Origin: Rubrivivax sp. A210
GTDB taxonomy: Bacteria; Pseudomonadota; Gammaproteobacteria; Burkholderiales; Burkholderiaceae_C
NCBI RefSeq assembly: GCF_904426505.1
Contig: NZ_CAJGBN010000034.1
Coordinates: 338,684 to 402,683 of the forward strand
Reading direction: 5' to 3'
DNA: 64,000 nt
A model generated the notes under the pieces. It was not told the DNA's origin and made no database searches. It saw only the letters and a program-made list of their open reading frames with translations. Below are positions 8,414 to 20,811 of the stretch, one piece after another (the stretch's first letter is position 1; each line of letters begins with the position of its first letter). Position numbers and translations under genes: made by a program.

Positions 8414-9594
8414 CAGCCGGCCGCAGCGACGAAGCGGCCGTCGCGCACTTCGGTCAGGAACATCGGTGCCTGCGCATCGCCGTGAGCGTCGAGGGCGATC
8501 GTCTGCTGCAGGCAGTCATGGTGGCGCAGTTTCCCCAGGCTGATTGCCAGGCTGCTGCCACCGCGCTGGCGCAATCCCTCCATGCCCAGCCGCAGGGCAT
8601 CGTAGGCATTGACGGCGGGGTAGCCGGGGTTTTCGCCGAAGCGGGCACGGTAGCGCTCGATGAACTGCAGATAGGCCGGTGCGCGGCTGGCGCGGTCAAA
8701 GTACTGCGCCACCAACGCGCCCTCTACGGCACGCCCGCCCATCTGCGGGAACTGCTCGGTACCGGCCCAGGGCGAGACGGCGAAGGCCGGCTTGCCGTCC
8801 AGACGGCGCACCTGCTGGCAGATCACCGCGGTGTCCGAGGCGTTGGCGGCGACGATCACGACATCGCCGCTTGATGCCGCGATCTGCTGCGCCAGCTCGG
8901 TGAAGCGCAGGCCCGGCGCCGAGCGGAAGCCGAGTTCGTGGGGCACGGCAGCGCCCCGCTCGCGAAAGCGCGCCGCCGCGGCCTGGGTCCAGCTCTCAGC
9001 GAAGGATCGGTTGTTGAGATCGGCCACCGTCACCAGGCGGCGCAGGCCGCGCGCCAGCAGCGCATCGGCCTGTTGACGAGCACCGCTGGGGGCGTCGGGC
9101 ACGACGCGGAAGAAGGCATCGGCGCGGCCGCTGAGTTCGTGCGTCGTCACCGTCGGGCTGATCAGCACGATGCCGCGTTGCGTGGCCAGCGGCGCCATCG
9201 CCACGGCCATCGAACTGGTCATGGGCCCGACGACGAAGGCCACGCCGGCATCGAAGAGTTCGGCGAGACGAGATTGCGCCTTCGCTTCGTCGTGCTCGTC
9301 GTCGCGCACCAGCAGCTCGACGGCGCGGCCATCGGGGCCGCTGGCAGCATTGAGGTCGTCGACGGCGAGCTGGGCGCCGTTGCGGCCGGCGATGCCGAGA
9401 TCGGCAACGCGACCCGACATGCCGCCGATGAAGCCGATGCGCAGCGGGCCGCGATCAGTGCAGGCCGTCAGGCCGGCGAGGGCGGGCAGGGCGAACGCCA
9501 GCGCCAGGCCGCCTTTGAGCGCGAGGCGGCGGGTGGGTTCAGAAGGGGCGGCGGTATCGATGGCGGTTGGCCACGTTGTGGCAACGGCAGCCAT
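8413..9594 (-). CDS. ABC-type branched-chain amino acid binding protein-like lipoprotein
   Basis: The 393-residue product is a type I periplasmic binding protein of the leucine/isoleucine/valine family, recognised by its opening LRIGFIGGMSG, the AQLAVDDLN helix and the VVGPMTSSMA loop. An N-terminal signal ends in the lipobox LTAC near residue 46, so it is probably a lipoprotein. The RRLALK stretch before the hydrophobic core resembles a twin-arginine signal. I chose the ATG at 9594; an upstream in-frame start at 9669 would add about 25 unconserved residues. No permease or ATPase genes accompany it. Instead it runs directly into the hybrid histidine kinase gene, so it more likely presents a ligand to the kinase sensor than feeds a transporter. 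The ligand is unknown. Confidence 0.85.
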   Translation of the reverse strand: MAAVATTWPTAIDTAAPSEPTRRLALKGGLALAFALPALAGLTACTDRGPLRIGFIGGMSGRVADLGIAGRNGAQLAVDDLNAASGPDGRAVELLVRDDEHDEAKAQSRLAELFDAGVAFVVGPMTSSMAVAMAPLATQRGIVLISPTVTTHELSGRADAFFRVVPDAPSGARQQADALLARGLRRLVTVADLNNRSFAESWTQAAAARFRERGAAVPHELGFRSAPGLRFTELAQQIAASSGDVVIVAANASDTAVICQQVRRLDGKPAFAVSPWAGTEQFPQMGGRAVEGALVAQYFDRASRAPAYLQFIERYRARFGENPGYPAVNAYDALRLGMEGLRQRGGSSLAISLGKLRHHDCLQQTIALDAHGDAQAPMFLTEVRDGRFVAAAG

Positions 9595-9689
9595 TCTGGC
9601 CCGATACGCGCCGCGGGGGTGGCGGCAACATGGGGAGCGGCAAATCGCCGCAGGCCGCCCGGCGGGCACCGGGCGGGCGGGGCTGTGGC

Positions 9690-10385
9690 TCAGTCGCGTT
9701 CGCCGCCGAAGATGCCGAACAGCGCCAGCAGGTTGCTGAACACGTTGTACAGGCTCAGGTAGACACCCAGGGTGGCGGTGATGTAGTTGGTTTCCTCGCC
9801 GTCCTGCACTCGCTTGAGGTCGTGCAGGATGAAGGCCGAGAAGATGCCTATGGCCAGCACCGACAGCGTGATCATCAGCGCGCTGCTCTGGATGAAGATG
9901 TTGGCGATGCCTGCCACCAGCAGCATGATCATGCCGATGAACAGGAACTTGCCCATGCTCGACAGGTCGCGCTTGATGATGGTGCTGAGCGAGGCCATGC
10001 CGAAGAAGATGGCGCCGGTGCCGGCAAAGGCCATCATGATCAGGCTGCTGCCGTTCTTGAGGCCCAGCACCACGCCCAGCAGGCGCGCCAGCATCAGGCC
10101 CATGAAGAAGGTGAAGGCCAGCAGCAGGGGCACGCCGGCGGCCGAGTTCTTGGTCTTCTCGATCGCGTACATGAAGCCAAAGGCACCGACCATGAAGACG
10201 ATGAGGCCGATGCCAGGCGACATCAGGCGCATCAGGCCGGTCTCGATGCCGACCCAGGCCCCCAGCACCGTGGGCACCATCGACAAGGCCAGCAGCCAGT
10301 AGGTGTTGCGCAGGACGCGGTTGCGTTCGGCGGCGAGCGCGCCGGCTCCGGCGACACCGGGGAAAGTCTGCACGCGTGATTCCAT
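9690..10385 (-). CDS. Bax inhibitor-1/YccA family membrane protein
   Basis: The 231-residue protein has seven predicted transmembrane segments and the BI-1 family pattern, including a hydrophilic C-terminal end LLALFGIFGGERD. E. coli relatives (YccA, YbhL) are inner-membrane proteins; YccA interacts with FtsH. The ATG at 10385 is preceded by AAAGGAG at good distance, which fixes the start. It is transcribed away from the GlcG-like gene and lies upstream of the binding-protein/kinase pair on the same strand, about 95 bases from it. A physiological link to ftsH at 17.8 kb is family knowledge only. Confidence 0.9.
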   Translation of the reverse strand: MESRVQTFPGVAGAGALAAERNRVLRNTYWLLALSMVPTVLGAWVGIETGLMRLMSPGIGLIVFMVGAFGFMYAIEKTKNSAAGVPLLLAFTFFMGLMLARLLGVVLGLKNGSSLIMMAFAGTGAIFFGMASLSTIIKRDLSSMGKFLFIGMIMLLVAGIANIFIQSSALMITLSVLAIGIFSAFILHDLKRVQDGEETNYITATLGVYLSLYNVFSNLLALFGIFGGERD

Positions 10386-10508
10386 GAAAGCTCCTTTGGG
10401 TAAGGCGGGTTGGACGCCAACGTGCATTCTAGGTTCCCCGCCTTGCACCCCATATGGCCCCAGTCCCCGTGCAGACAAGGGCCTGCGCCCCGGGTTATCG
10501 TTGCCGCC

Positions 10509-10916
10509 ATGAACACCAAGCCCACCCTGACCCTGTCCGACCTGCGCGCCATCGCTGCTGCTGCCGAAGCCGAGGCCACCAAGAACGGTTGGGCGGTCAC
10601 CTTCGCCATCGTCGACGACGGCGGCCACCTGCTGTGGTTGCAGCGCCTGGACGGCGCGGCGCCGATCTCGGCCGAGATCGCTCCGGCCAAGGCCCGTACC
10701 TCGGCGCTGGGCCGGCGTGAGAGTCGCATCTACGAAGAGATGATCAACCAGGGCCGCACCTCCTTCCTGAGCGCGCCGGCGCTGCAAGGCATGCTCGAAG
10801 GCGGGGTGCCCATCATGGTTGGCGGGCAGTGCGTCGGTGCGGTTGGCGTGAGCGGTGTCAAGTCGGCCGAAGACGCCCAGATCGCCCGTGCGGGCATCGC
10901 TGCCCTGGGCGGCTGA
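10509..10916 (+). CDS. GlcG/HbpS family (DUF336) heme-binding-like protein
   Basis: The 135-residue protein is a full-length member of the DUF336 (GlcG/HbpS) family: LTLSDLRAIAAAAEAEA, VTFAIVDDGGHLLWLQRLDGA and the C-terminal VGAVGVSGVKSAEDAQIA. Members form small oligomers; some bind heme or aid degradation enzymes, and most have no assigned role. The ATG at 10509 is chosen because conserved sequence begins within eight residues of it. The gene stands alone between the divergent BI-1 gene and carA. No heme ligand can be assigned from the sequence. Confidence 0.85.
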   Translation: MNTKPTLTLSDLRAIAAAAEAEATKNGWAVTFAIVDDGGHLLWLQRLDGAAPISAEIAPAKARTSALGRRESRIYEEMINQGRTSFLSAPALQGMLEGGVPIMVGGQCVGAVGVSGVKSAEDAQIARAGIAALGG

Positions 10917-10931
10917 GCAGCAACCGCCGGC

Positions 10932-10937
10932 TATAAT
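10932..10937 (+). promoter_or_regulatory. -10 element of carA
   Basis: A perfect TATAAT lies 121 bases before the carA start codon, giving a leader of about 115 bases. A matching -35 at 16-18 bases upstream is poor (GCGGCT region). No short leader peptide or clear attenuator was recognised in the leader. Confidence 0.45.
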
Positions 10938-11058
10938 CCGGTGGTTTACCCGCAATCCACGCCGCCCTCGCGAAACTCCGTCGCCGGTTGACCCTCGCTG
11001 CCCAGGCGATCAAGCCGATCGCCGGGAATTCCGGGCGCGCGAACCCGGAGTCTCCTAC

Positions 11059-12210
11059 TTGCTGCCCGTCCTGCCCCCCGCACTGCTCGCCCTCGCGGAC
11101 GGCACCACCTTCATCGGCACATCGGCAGGCGCCCCCGGCAGCGCGGTGGGCGAGGTGGTGTTCAACACCGCGCTCACCGGCTACCAGGAAATCCTTACCG
11201 ATCCGAGCTATTGCCGGCAGATCGTCACGCTGACGTATCCGCACATCGGCAATGTCGGCATCAATGCCGAAGACGTGGAAGCCGCACGCGTCCACGCCGC
11301 CGGGCTGATCGTGAAGGACGTGTCGCTGCGTGTCTCGAACTTCCGCTCGACGATGACGTTGTCCGAGTACCTGCAACGCGAAGGCACGGTGGCCATCGCC
11401 GGGATCGATACGCGCCGCCTCACCCGCGTGCTGCGCAGCCGCGGTGCCCAGAACGGCAGCATCGTCGCCTACCCTGCCGGTCATGCGGTCAGCGAGGCCG
11501 ACATTGCTGCAGCCGTGGCAATGGCACACGGTGCGCCCTCGATGTCGGGGCTGGACCTGGCGCGTGTGGTCTCGGCCACCGAAGCCTACGAATGGACCGA
11601 GACCGAGTGGACACTCGGCGCCGGCTACGGCCTGCAGCAGACCCCGCGCCACCATGTGGTGGCCTACGACTTCGGCGTCAAGCGCAACATCCTGCGCATG
11701 CTGGCCAGCCGCGGCTGCCGCGTCACCGTGGTGCCGGCGCAGACGAGCGCGGCCGCGGTGATGAAACTGCGCCCCGACGGCATCTTCCTCAGCAACGGCC
11801 CGGGCGACCCCGAGCCCTGCGACTACGCGATCGCCGCCGCACGCGAATTGATCGGCAGCGGCACGCCGGTCTTCGGCATTTGCCTGGGCCACCAGATCAT
11901 GGCCCTGGCATCGGGTGCGCGCACCTTCAAGATGAAGTTCGGCCACCACGGCGCCAACCACCCAGTGAAGGATCTCGACAGCGGCCGGGTCAGCATCACG
12001 AGCCAGAACCACGGCTTCGCGGTCGACGAGAAAACCTTGCCGGCCAACCTGCGCCCCACCCACATCAGCCTGTTCGACGGCACCCTGCAAGGCCTGGCGC
12101 GCACCGACCGCCCGGCCTTCTGCTTCCAGGGCCACCCCGAGGCCAGCCCCGGGCCGCAGGACATCGGCTATCTCTTCGACCGCTTCGTCGCCCTGATGGA
12201 GCAAAAGTAA
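11059..12210 (+). CDS. carA: Carbamoyl-phosphate synthase small (glutaminase) subunit
   Basis: CarA hydrolyses glutamine and channels ammonia to CarB for carbamoyl phosphate, the precursor of pyrimidines and arginine. The 383-residue protein has the CarA N-terminal domain (LADGTTFIG, GYQEILTDPSY) and a class I glutamine amidotransferase domain with the nucleophile at about C275 in GICLGHQ and the C-terminal HPEASPGP histidine/glutamate pair. The start is inferred as TTG at 11059: a GGAG at 11047-11050 is correctly spaced and conserved residues begin at once. The longer reading frame runs upstream without conservation. It is followed with no gap by carB. Confidence 0.95.
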   Translation: MLPVLPPALLALADGTTFIGTSAGAPGSAVGEVVFNTALTGYQEILTDPSYCRQIVTLTYPHIGNVGINAEDVEAARVHAAGLIVKDVSLRVSNFRSTMTLSEYLQREGTVAIAGIDTRRLTRVLRSRGAQNGSIVAYPAGHAVSEADIAAAVAMAHGAPSMSGLDLARVVSATEAYEWTETEWTLGAGYGLQQTPRHHVVAYDFGVKRNILRMLASRGCRVTVVPAQTSAAAVMKLRPDGIFLSNGPGDPEPCDYAIAAARELIGSGTPVFGICLGHQIMALASGARTFKMKFGHHGANHPVKDLDSGRVSITSQNHGFAVDEKTLPANLRPTHISLFDGTLQGLARTDRPAFCFQGHPEASPGPQDIGYLFDRFVALMEQK

Positions 12211-15483
<3,273 letters not shown>

Positions 15484-15499
15484 CATCGGCGCTTTCCCC

Positions 15500-15532
15500 A
15501 TCCGCCGCAGGCTGCGCAGGCCTGCGGCGGAT
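15500..15532 (+). terminator. Hairpin between carB and greA
   Basis: Perfect 13-bp inverted repeat, arms 15500-15512 and 15520-15532 with a 7-base loop, followed by TCACTTTG. The stem is very stable but the T tract is weak, so it may terminate only part of the transcripts from carAB, or protect mRNA ends. Confidence 0.6.
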
Positions 15533-15555
15533 TCACTTTGATCGAGCGGATTCCC

Positions 15556-16032
15556 ATGGTCACCATCCCCCTCACGCGGCGCGGCGCCGAGATGCTGAAG
15601 AGCGAGCTGCAGCGGCTCAAGTCGGTCGAGCGCCATGCCGTCATCCAGGCCATCGCCGAGGCCCGCGCCCAGGGCGACCTGTCGGAGAATGCCGAGTACG
15701 AGGCGGCCAAGGACAAGCAGGGCTTCATCGAGGGCCGCATCAAGGAACTCGAGTCCAAGCTCGCCGCGGCCCAGGTGATCGATCCCAGCGGCCTGGACGC
15801 TGGCGGCAAGGTGGTGTTCGGCGCCACCGTCGACCTCGAGGACGAAGGCAGCGGCACCAAGGTCACGTACCAGATCGTCGGCGACGACGAGGCTGACCTC
15901 AAGCTCGGCCTCATCTCCATCAGCAGCCCCATCGCGCGTGCCCTCATCGGCAAGGAAGCCGGCGACGTGGCCGAAGTCCAGGCACCCGGCGGTGTGCGCC
16001 ACTGGGAGATCGTGGACGTGCGCTACGCCTGA
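15556..16032 (+). CDS. greA: Transcription elongation factor GreA
   Basis: GreA enters the RNA polymerase secondary channel and stimulates cleavage of backtracked transcripts. The 158-residue product is exactly the usual length. Its N-terminal coiled coil carries the acidic tip GDLSENAEYEAAK (D and E residues that coordinate the catalytic magnesium), followed by the FKBP-like C-terminal domain (SPIARALIGKEAGD). The ATG at 15556 has a GAGCGGA sequence upstream and gives the family start MVTIPLTRRG; an in-frame TTG at 15538 is less likely. It is separated from carB by a strong hairpin, and the downstream gene overlaps its stop. Confidence 0.97.
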   Translation: MVTIPLTRRGAEMLKSELQRLKSVERHAVIQAIAEARAQGDLSENAEYEAAKDKQGFIEGRIKELESKLAAAQVIDPSGLDAGGKVVFGATVDLEDEGSGTKVTYQIVGDDEADLKLGLISISSPIARALIGKEAGDVAEVQAPGGVRHWEIVDVRYA

Positions 16033-16499
16033 TGGTCTTTGCCGAGCGCTTGCGCCGCCTGCTGCCGGCGCTGTGGGCCGGCTGGCTGCTCTGCCTGGCC
16101 CTGCTGGCCACGCCGGCGCCCTTTGCCACGCTGGACGGCCCGATGGCCGGCCGCGTCGTCGGCCGCATGCTGGCCCAGGATGCCTATACCGGCATCGCGC
16201 TGGGCGTGCTGGTGCTTGTTCTCGAACGTGTGGCCGCGCGGCGCCGCGCCGCGGGCGGGCAGGGCAGCCAGTTCAGCACCGGCATGGCGCTGGCACTGGG
16301 CGCCCTCTTCTGCACTGTGGCCGGCTATTTTGGCCTGCAGCCGATGATGGTGGCGGCGCGGGCGGGGCAGGGCGCTTTGAGCTTCGGCCAATTGCATGCC
16401 ATCAGCGCCGGCTTCTTCGTCGTCAAGCTCGCCCTCGTGCTGGCACTGGCCTGGCGCGGTGCCGCCGGGCCGGTTCTCAGTCGGCCTGCTTCTTCTTGA
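16032..16499 (+). CDS. DUF4149 domain-containing membrane protein
   Basis: The 155-residue protein has four predicted transmembrane segments, at about residues 10-30, 50-70, 83-105 and 125-148. Its layout and the LWAGWLLCLALLATPAPFATLD opening are those of DUF4149 proteins, which sit next to greA and yhbY in many Betaproteobacteria. The start overlaps the greA stop (TGATG), so it is probably co-translated with greA. Its 3' end runs 23 bases into the convergent yhbY gene. No function is established for the family and no catalytic motif is visible. Confidence 0.8.
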   Translation: MVFAERLRRLLPALWAGWLLCLALLATPAPFATLDGPMAGRVVGRMLAQDAYTGIALGVLVLVLERVAARRRAAGGQGSQFSTGMALALGALFCTVAGYFGLQPMMVAARAGQGALSFGQLHAISAGFFVVKLALVLALAWRGAAGPVLSRPASS

Positions 16500-16953
16500 T
16501 GCTGGTGACGCGCTTCTTGGCGCGCTTGATCTGGCCACCGGCGGCCACGCGCTCGTTGCCGAACACCTTGACCTTCTTGATCGTCGCGCGGTGGTTGCCG
16601 CTCTTGGAAAAGCTCACCAGCTTGACGACGCGCGGGCCCGCCATGCGATCGTCGTCGCGCTCGGCCTTTTCCTTGGGCGGGATCGGGCGCCACAGCACCA
16701 GCAGCTTGCCGATGTGCTGGATCGGGGCGGCGCCCAGCTCGTCGGCCAGCGTCGCCAGCATGGCTTCGCGCGCAGACCGGTCGTCGCTGAAGACGCGCAC
16801 CTTGATAAGGCCGTGGGCCTTGAGTGCGAGGTCGACTTCTTTGCTCACGGCCGCGGTCAGGCCTTCGCCGCCAATCATGACCACGGGGTCCAGGTGATGG
16901 GCGCCGGAGCGATGCTCCTTGCGTTGTGCGGGGGTCAGCTGAATGGCAGTCAT
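16477..16953 (-). CDS. yhbY: YhbY family (CRM domain) RNA-binding protein
   Basis: YhbY binds pre-50S ribosomal particles through its CRM domain. The domain fills residues 1-98 and includes the GxxG-type loop region VMIGGEGLTAAV and KVRVFSDDRSAREAM. At 158 residues the protein is about 60 longer than E. coli YhbY; the extra C-terminus is strongly basic (IKRAKKRVTSIKKK), plausibly a second RNA contact. The ATG at 16953 has no Shine-Dalgarno and lies 6 bases after GATAAT on its own strand. It is divergent from rlmE, also a 50S assembly gene, a conserved pairing. Confidence 0.92.
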   Translation of the reverse strand: MTAIQLTPAQRKEHRSGAHHLDPVVMIGGEGLTAAVSKEVDLALKAHGLIKVRVFSDDRSAREAMLATLADELGAAPIQHIGKLLVLWRPIPPKEKAERDDDRMAGPRVVKLVSFSKSGNHRATIKKVKVFGNERVAAGGQIKRAKKRVTSIKKKQAD

Positions 16954-16958
16954 GCCCG

Positions 16959-16965
16959 TATTATC
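16959..16965. promoter_or_regulatory. Overlapping divergent -10 elements of yhbY and rlmE
   Basis: TATTATC at 16959-16965 reads TATTAT toward rlmE (9 bases before its ATG) and GATAAT toward yhbY (6 bases before its ATG). The start codons are only 20 bases apart, so both transcripts must be leaderless or nearly so, and the two promoters must compete for polymerase. Confidence 0.5.
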
Positions 16966-16973
16966 GACCGCCC

Positions 16974-17654
16974 ATGAAAATCAAGTCCAAGAGCAAGAAG
17001 ATCAACAAGGCGTGGCTCAACGACCACCTCAACGATCCCTATGTCAAGCTGGCCCAGAAAGAGGGCTACCGCGCCCGCGCCGCCTACAAGCTGTCCGAGA
17101 TCGACGAGACGCTCAAGCTGATCCGGCCCGGCCAGGTGGTGGTCGACCTCGGCGCCGCGCCCGGTGCCTGGAGCCAGTACCTGCGGCGCCGCTTCGCCCC
17201 TGCCGGGGCTGCGGCCGGTGAACTCAACGGCACCGTGATCGCGCTCGACCTGCTCGAGTTCGAGCCCATCGAGGGCATCGTCTTCATCCAGGGTGACTTT
17301 CGCGAAGATTCGGTGGCGCAGCAGCTCGTCGACGCGCTCGCCGGCCGGCCGGTCGACGTGGTGCTGTCGGACATGGCGCCCAATCTCTCGGGCATCGAGT
17401 CGTCGGACGCGGCGCGCGTGGCGCACCTGGTCGAGCTGGCGGTCGAGTTCGCCGGCCTGCACCTCAAGCCCGAGGGCGCGCTGGTGTGCAAGATGTTCCA
17501 CGGCAGCGGCTACAGCCAGCTCGTCAAGCTCTTCAAGGAGCGCTTCCGCGTCGTCAAGCCGATCAAGCCCAAGGCCTCGCGAGACAAGTCATCTGAAACC
17601 TTTCTGGTCGGCCTGGGTCTCAAGGCCCGTGCCCAGGCAGTGGCGCCGGCCTGA
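16974..17654 (+). CDS. rlmE: 23S rRNA (uridine(2552)-2'-O)-methyltransferase RlmE (FtsJ/RrmJ)
   Basis: RlmE methylates the 2'-OH of U2552 in the A-loop of 23S rRNA, a late 50S assembly step induced by heat shock in E. coli. The 226-residue protein has the motif I VVDLGAAPGAWSQYL and the catalytic K-D-K-E set: K in AAYKLSEID, D in DMAPNLSG, K in ALVCKMFHG and E in SSETFLVG. The lysine-rich N-terminus is typical. The ATG at 16974 gives the family start; an in-frame upstream start would run through yhbY's promoter. ftsH follows 183 bases downstream, as in E. coli rlmE-ftsH. Confidence 0.96.
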   Translation: MKIKSKSKKINKAWLNDHLNDPYVKLAQKEGYRARAAYKLSEIDETLKLIRPGQVVVDLGAAPGAWSQYLRRRFAPAGAAAGELNGTVIALDLLEFEPIEGIVFIQGDFREDSVAQQLVDALAGRPVDVVLSDMAPNLSGIESSDAARVAHLVELAVEFAGLHLKPEGALVCKMFHGSGYSQLVKLFKERFRVVKPIKPKASRDKSSETFLVGLGLKARAQAVAPA

Positions 17655-17743
17655 TGCCGGTAGTCGACGGGCGCGCCGGCCCGGTGCGTGCAGTCGGACC
17701 CGGTTTGCGGCTCTTGACAGAGGCCTCAAAAAGGCCTTGCAAA

Positions 17744-17773
17744 CCCTTGTCTGCCTTAGAATCAACCCCATCT
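17744..17773 (+). promoter_or_regulatory. Sigma-32 (RpoH)-like promoter of ftsH
   Basis: CCCTTGT at 17744-17750 and CCCCATCT at 17766-17773 are separated by 15 bases. This fits the heat-shock consensus (CTTGAA near -35, CCCCAT near -10) except for the last bases of the -35. It would give a leader of about 55 bases before the ftsH GTG. A sigma-70-like TTGACA at 17714 lacks a correctly spaced -10. Confidence 0.5.
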
Positions 17774-17837
17774 GCCGTGGAATCCGGCGCGGCGGTCTTC
17801 GCTGCGCGGAACCGCTGAATTGGAAGAAGGAGCCGCG

Positions 17838-19742
<1,905 letters not shown>

Positions 19743-19767
19743 GCGGATTCGCCCGGTTCCGATCGCG

Positions 19768-19790
19768 AGGCGGGGCAGCGGCCCCGCTTT
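19768..19790 (+). terminator. Terminator-like hairpin between ftsH and folP
   Basis: Stem AGGCGGGG/CCCCGCTT (six GC pairs plus a wobble and an AU pair, 6-base loop) followed by TTTGCCTTTG. It probably terminates part of the ftsH transcripts before folP. Confidence 0.45.
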
Positions 19791-19868
19791 GCCTTTGCTG
19801 CCCGGCAGTTTTTGCATCTCCCAGCCTGTCTCGCCTTGCGCGCCACGCCCGACTGTCGCCCCGACCCG

Positions 19869-20711
19869 ATGCGCTGGCTGACCACCCGCCACGCCATCGA
19901 CCTCACGCGCCCGCGCGTGATGGCCATCGTCAATGTCACGCCCGATTCCTTTTCCGATGGGGGCCGGCATGACGAGGCCTCTGCCGCCATAGCCCACTGT
20001 GAGCGCCTGCTGGCCGACGGCGCCGACATCCTGGACATCGGCGGCGAATCGACGCGGCCCGGTGCGGCATTGATCGACGATGCCACCGAATGCGCCCGCG
20101 TGCTGCCGGTGCTGCGCGCCGCACTCACGCTGGGTGTGCCAGTCTCGGTGGACACCAGCTCGCCGGCGCTGATGCGCCAGGCGCTGGATCTGGGCGCCGA
20201 CATCATCAACGATGTGCGCTCGCTGCGCCGGCCCGGAGCGCTGGCCTGCCTGGCGGCCCACGGCCGCGCCGGCATCTGCCTGATGCACATGCGTGGCGAG
20301 CCCGCCACCATGGCCGCCGACACCGTCTATGGCGATGTCGTCGGCGAGGTTGGCGCCTTCCTCGCGCAGCGCCTGGCCGAGGTGAGGGCGGCCGGCATAG
20401 ACCCCGAGCGCATCGTGCTCGACCCCGGCATCGGCTTCGCCAAGCGCTCCGCGCACAACCTGCAGCTGCTGGCGCGCCAGGCAGAACTGCTGGCGCTGGG
20501 ACGGCCGTTGCTGGTGGGCTGGTCGCGCAAGGGCACGCTGGGCCGCATCACCGGGCGTGTAGCGGGTGAGCTGCAGGCGGCCAGCGCCGCTGCCGCGCTG
20601 ATCGCGGTGGTGCGTGGCGCGGCCATCGTGCGCGTCCACGATGTGCGTGCCACGGTCGACGCGCTGCGTGTGCTGCACGCGGTGCAGCTCGGCCGCATCG
20701 AGGCCGGCTGA
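19869..20711 (+). CDS. folP: Dihydropteroate synthase
   Basis: FolP condenses p-aminobenzoate with dihydropterin pyrophosphate in folate synthesis and is the sulfonamide target. The 280-residue TIM-barrel protein has the two pterin signatures, MAIVNVTPDSFSDGG (about residues 18-32) and LDIGGESTRPGA (about 57-68), and the C-terminal VRVHDVRAT. The ATG at 19869 matches the family start; an in-frame start at 19812 adds 19 unconserved residues. No Shine-Dalgarno is evident. It lies between ftsH and glmM, the standard order. Confidence 0.96.
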   Translation: MRWLTTRHAIDLTRPRVMAIVNVTPDSFSDGGRHDEASAAIAHCERLLADGADILDIGGESTRPGAALIDDATECARVLPVLRAALTLGVPVSVDTSSPALMRQALDLGADIINDVRSLRRPGALACLAAHGRAGICLMHMRGEPATMAADTVYGDVVGEVGAFLAQRLAEVRAAGIDPERIVLDPGIGFAKRSAHNLQLLARQAELLALGRPLLVGWSRKGTLGRITGRVAGELQAASAAAALIAVVRGAAIVRVHDVRATVDALRVLHAVQLGRIEAG

Positions 20712-20811
20712 GCCGGCACAAATCCTCACGCGGCGATGCCGGCCCGGCCCGAGCATCGCCACCCGGAAACAGAATCGGCAAAAGCAGAAGCGGGCAAGGG
20801 GGCCTGACGAC

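Noticed and set aside
5954..8485. Long open frame (843 codons) on the plus strand
   Set aside because: It is antisense to the hybrid histidine kinase, has low-complexity His/Gln/Arg/Gly composition and no recognisable domain; it is a by-product of GC-rich codon bias.
17714..17719. TTGACA as a sigma-70 -35 for ftsH
   Set aside because: No -10 hexamer at 16-18 bases; TAGAAT at 17757 is 37 bases away.
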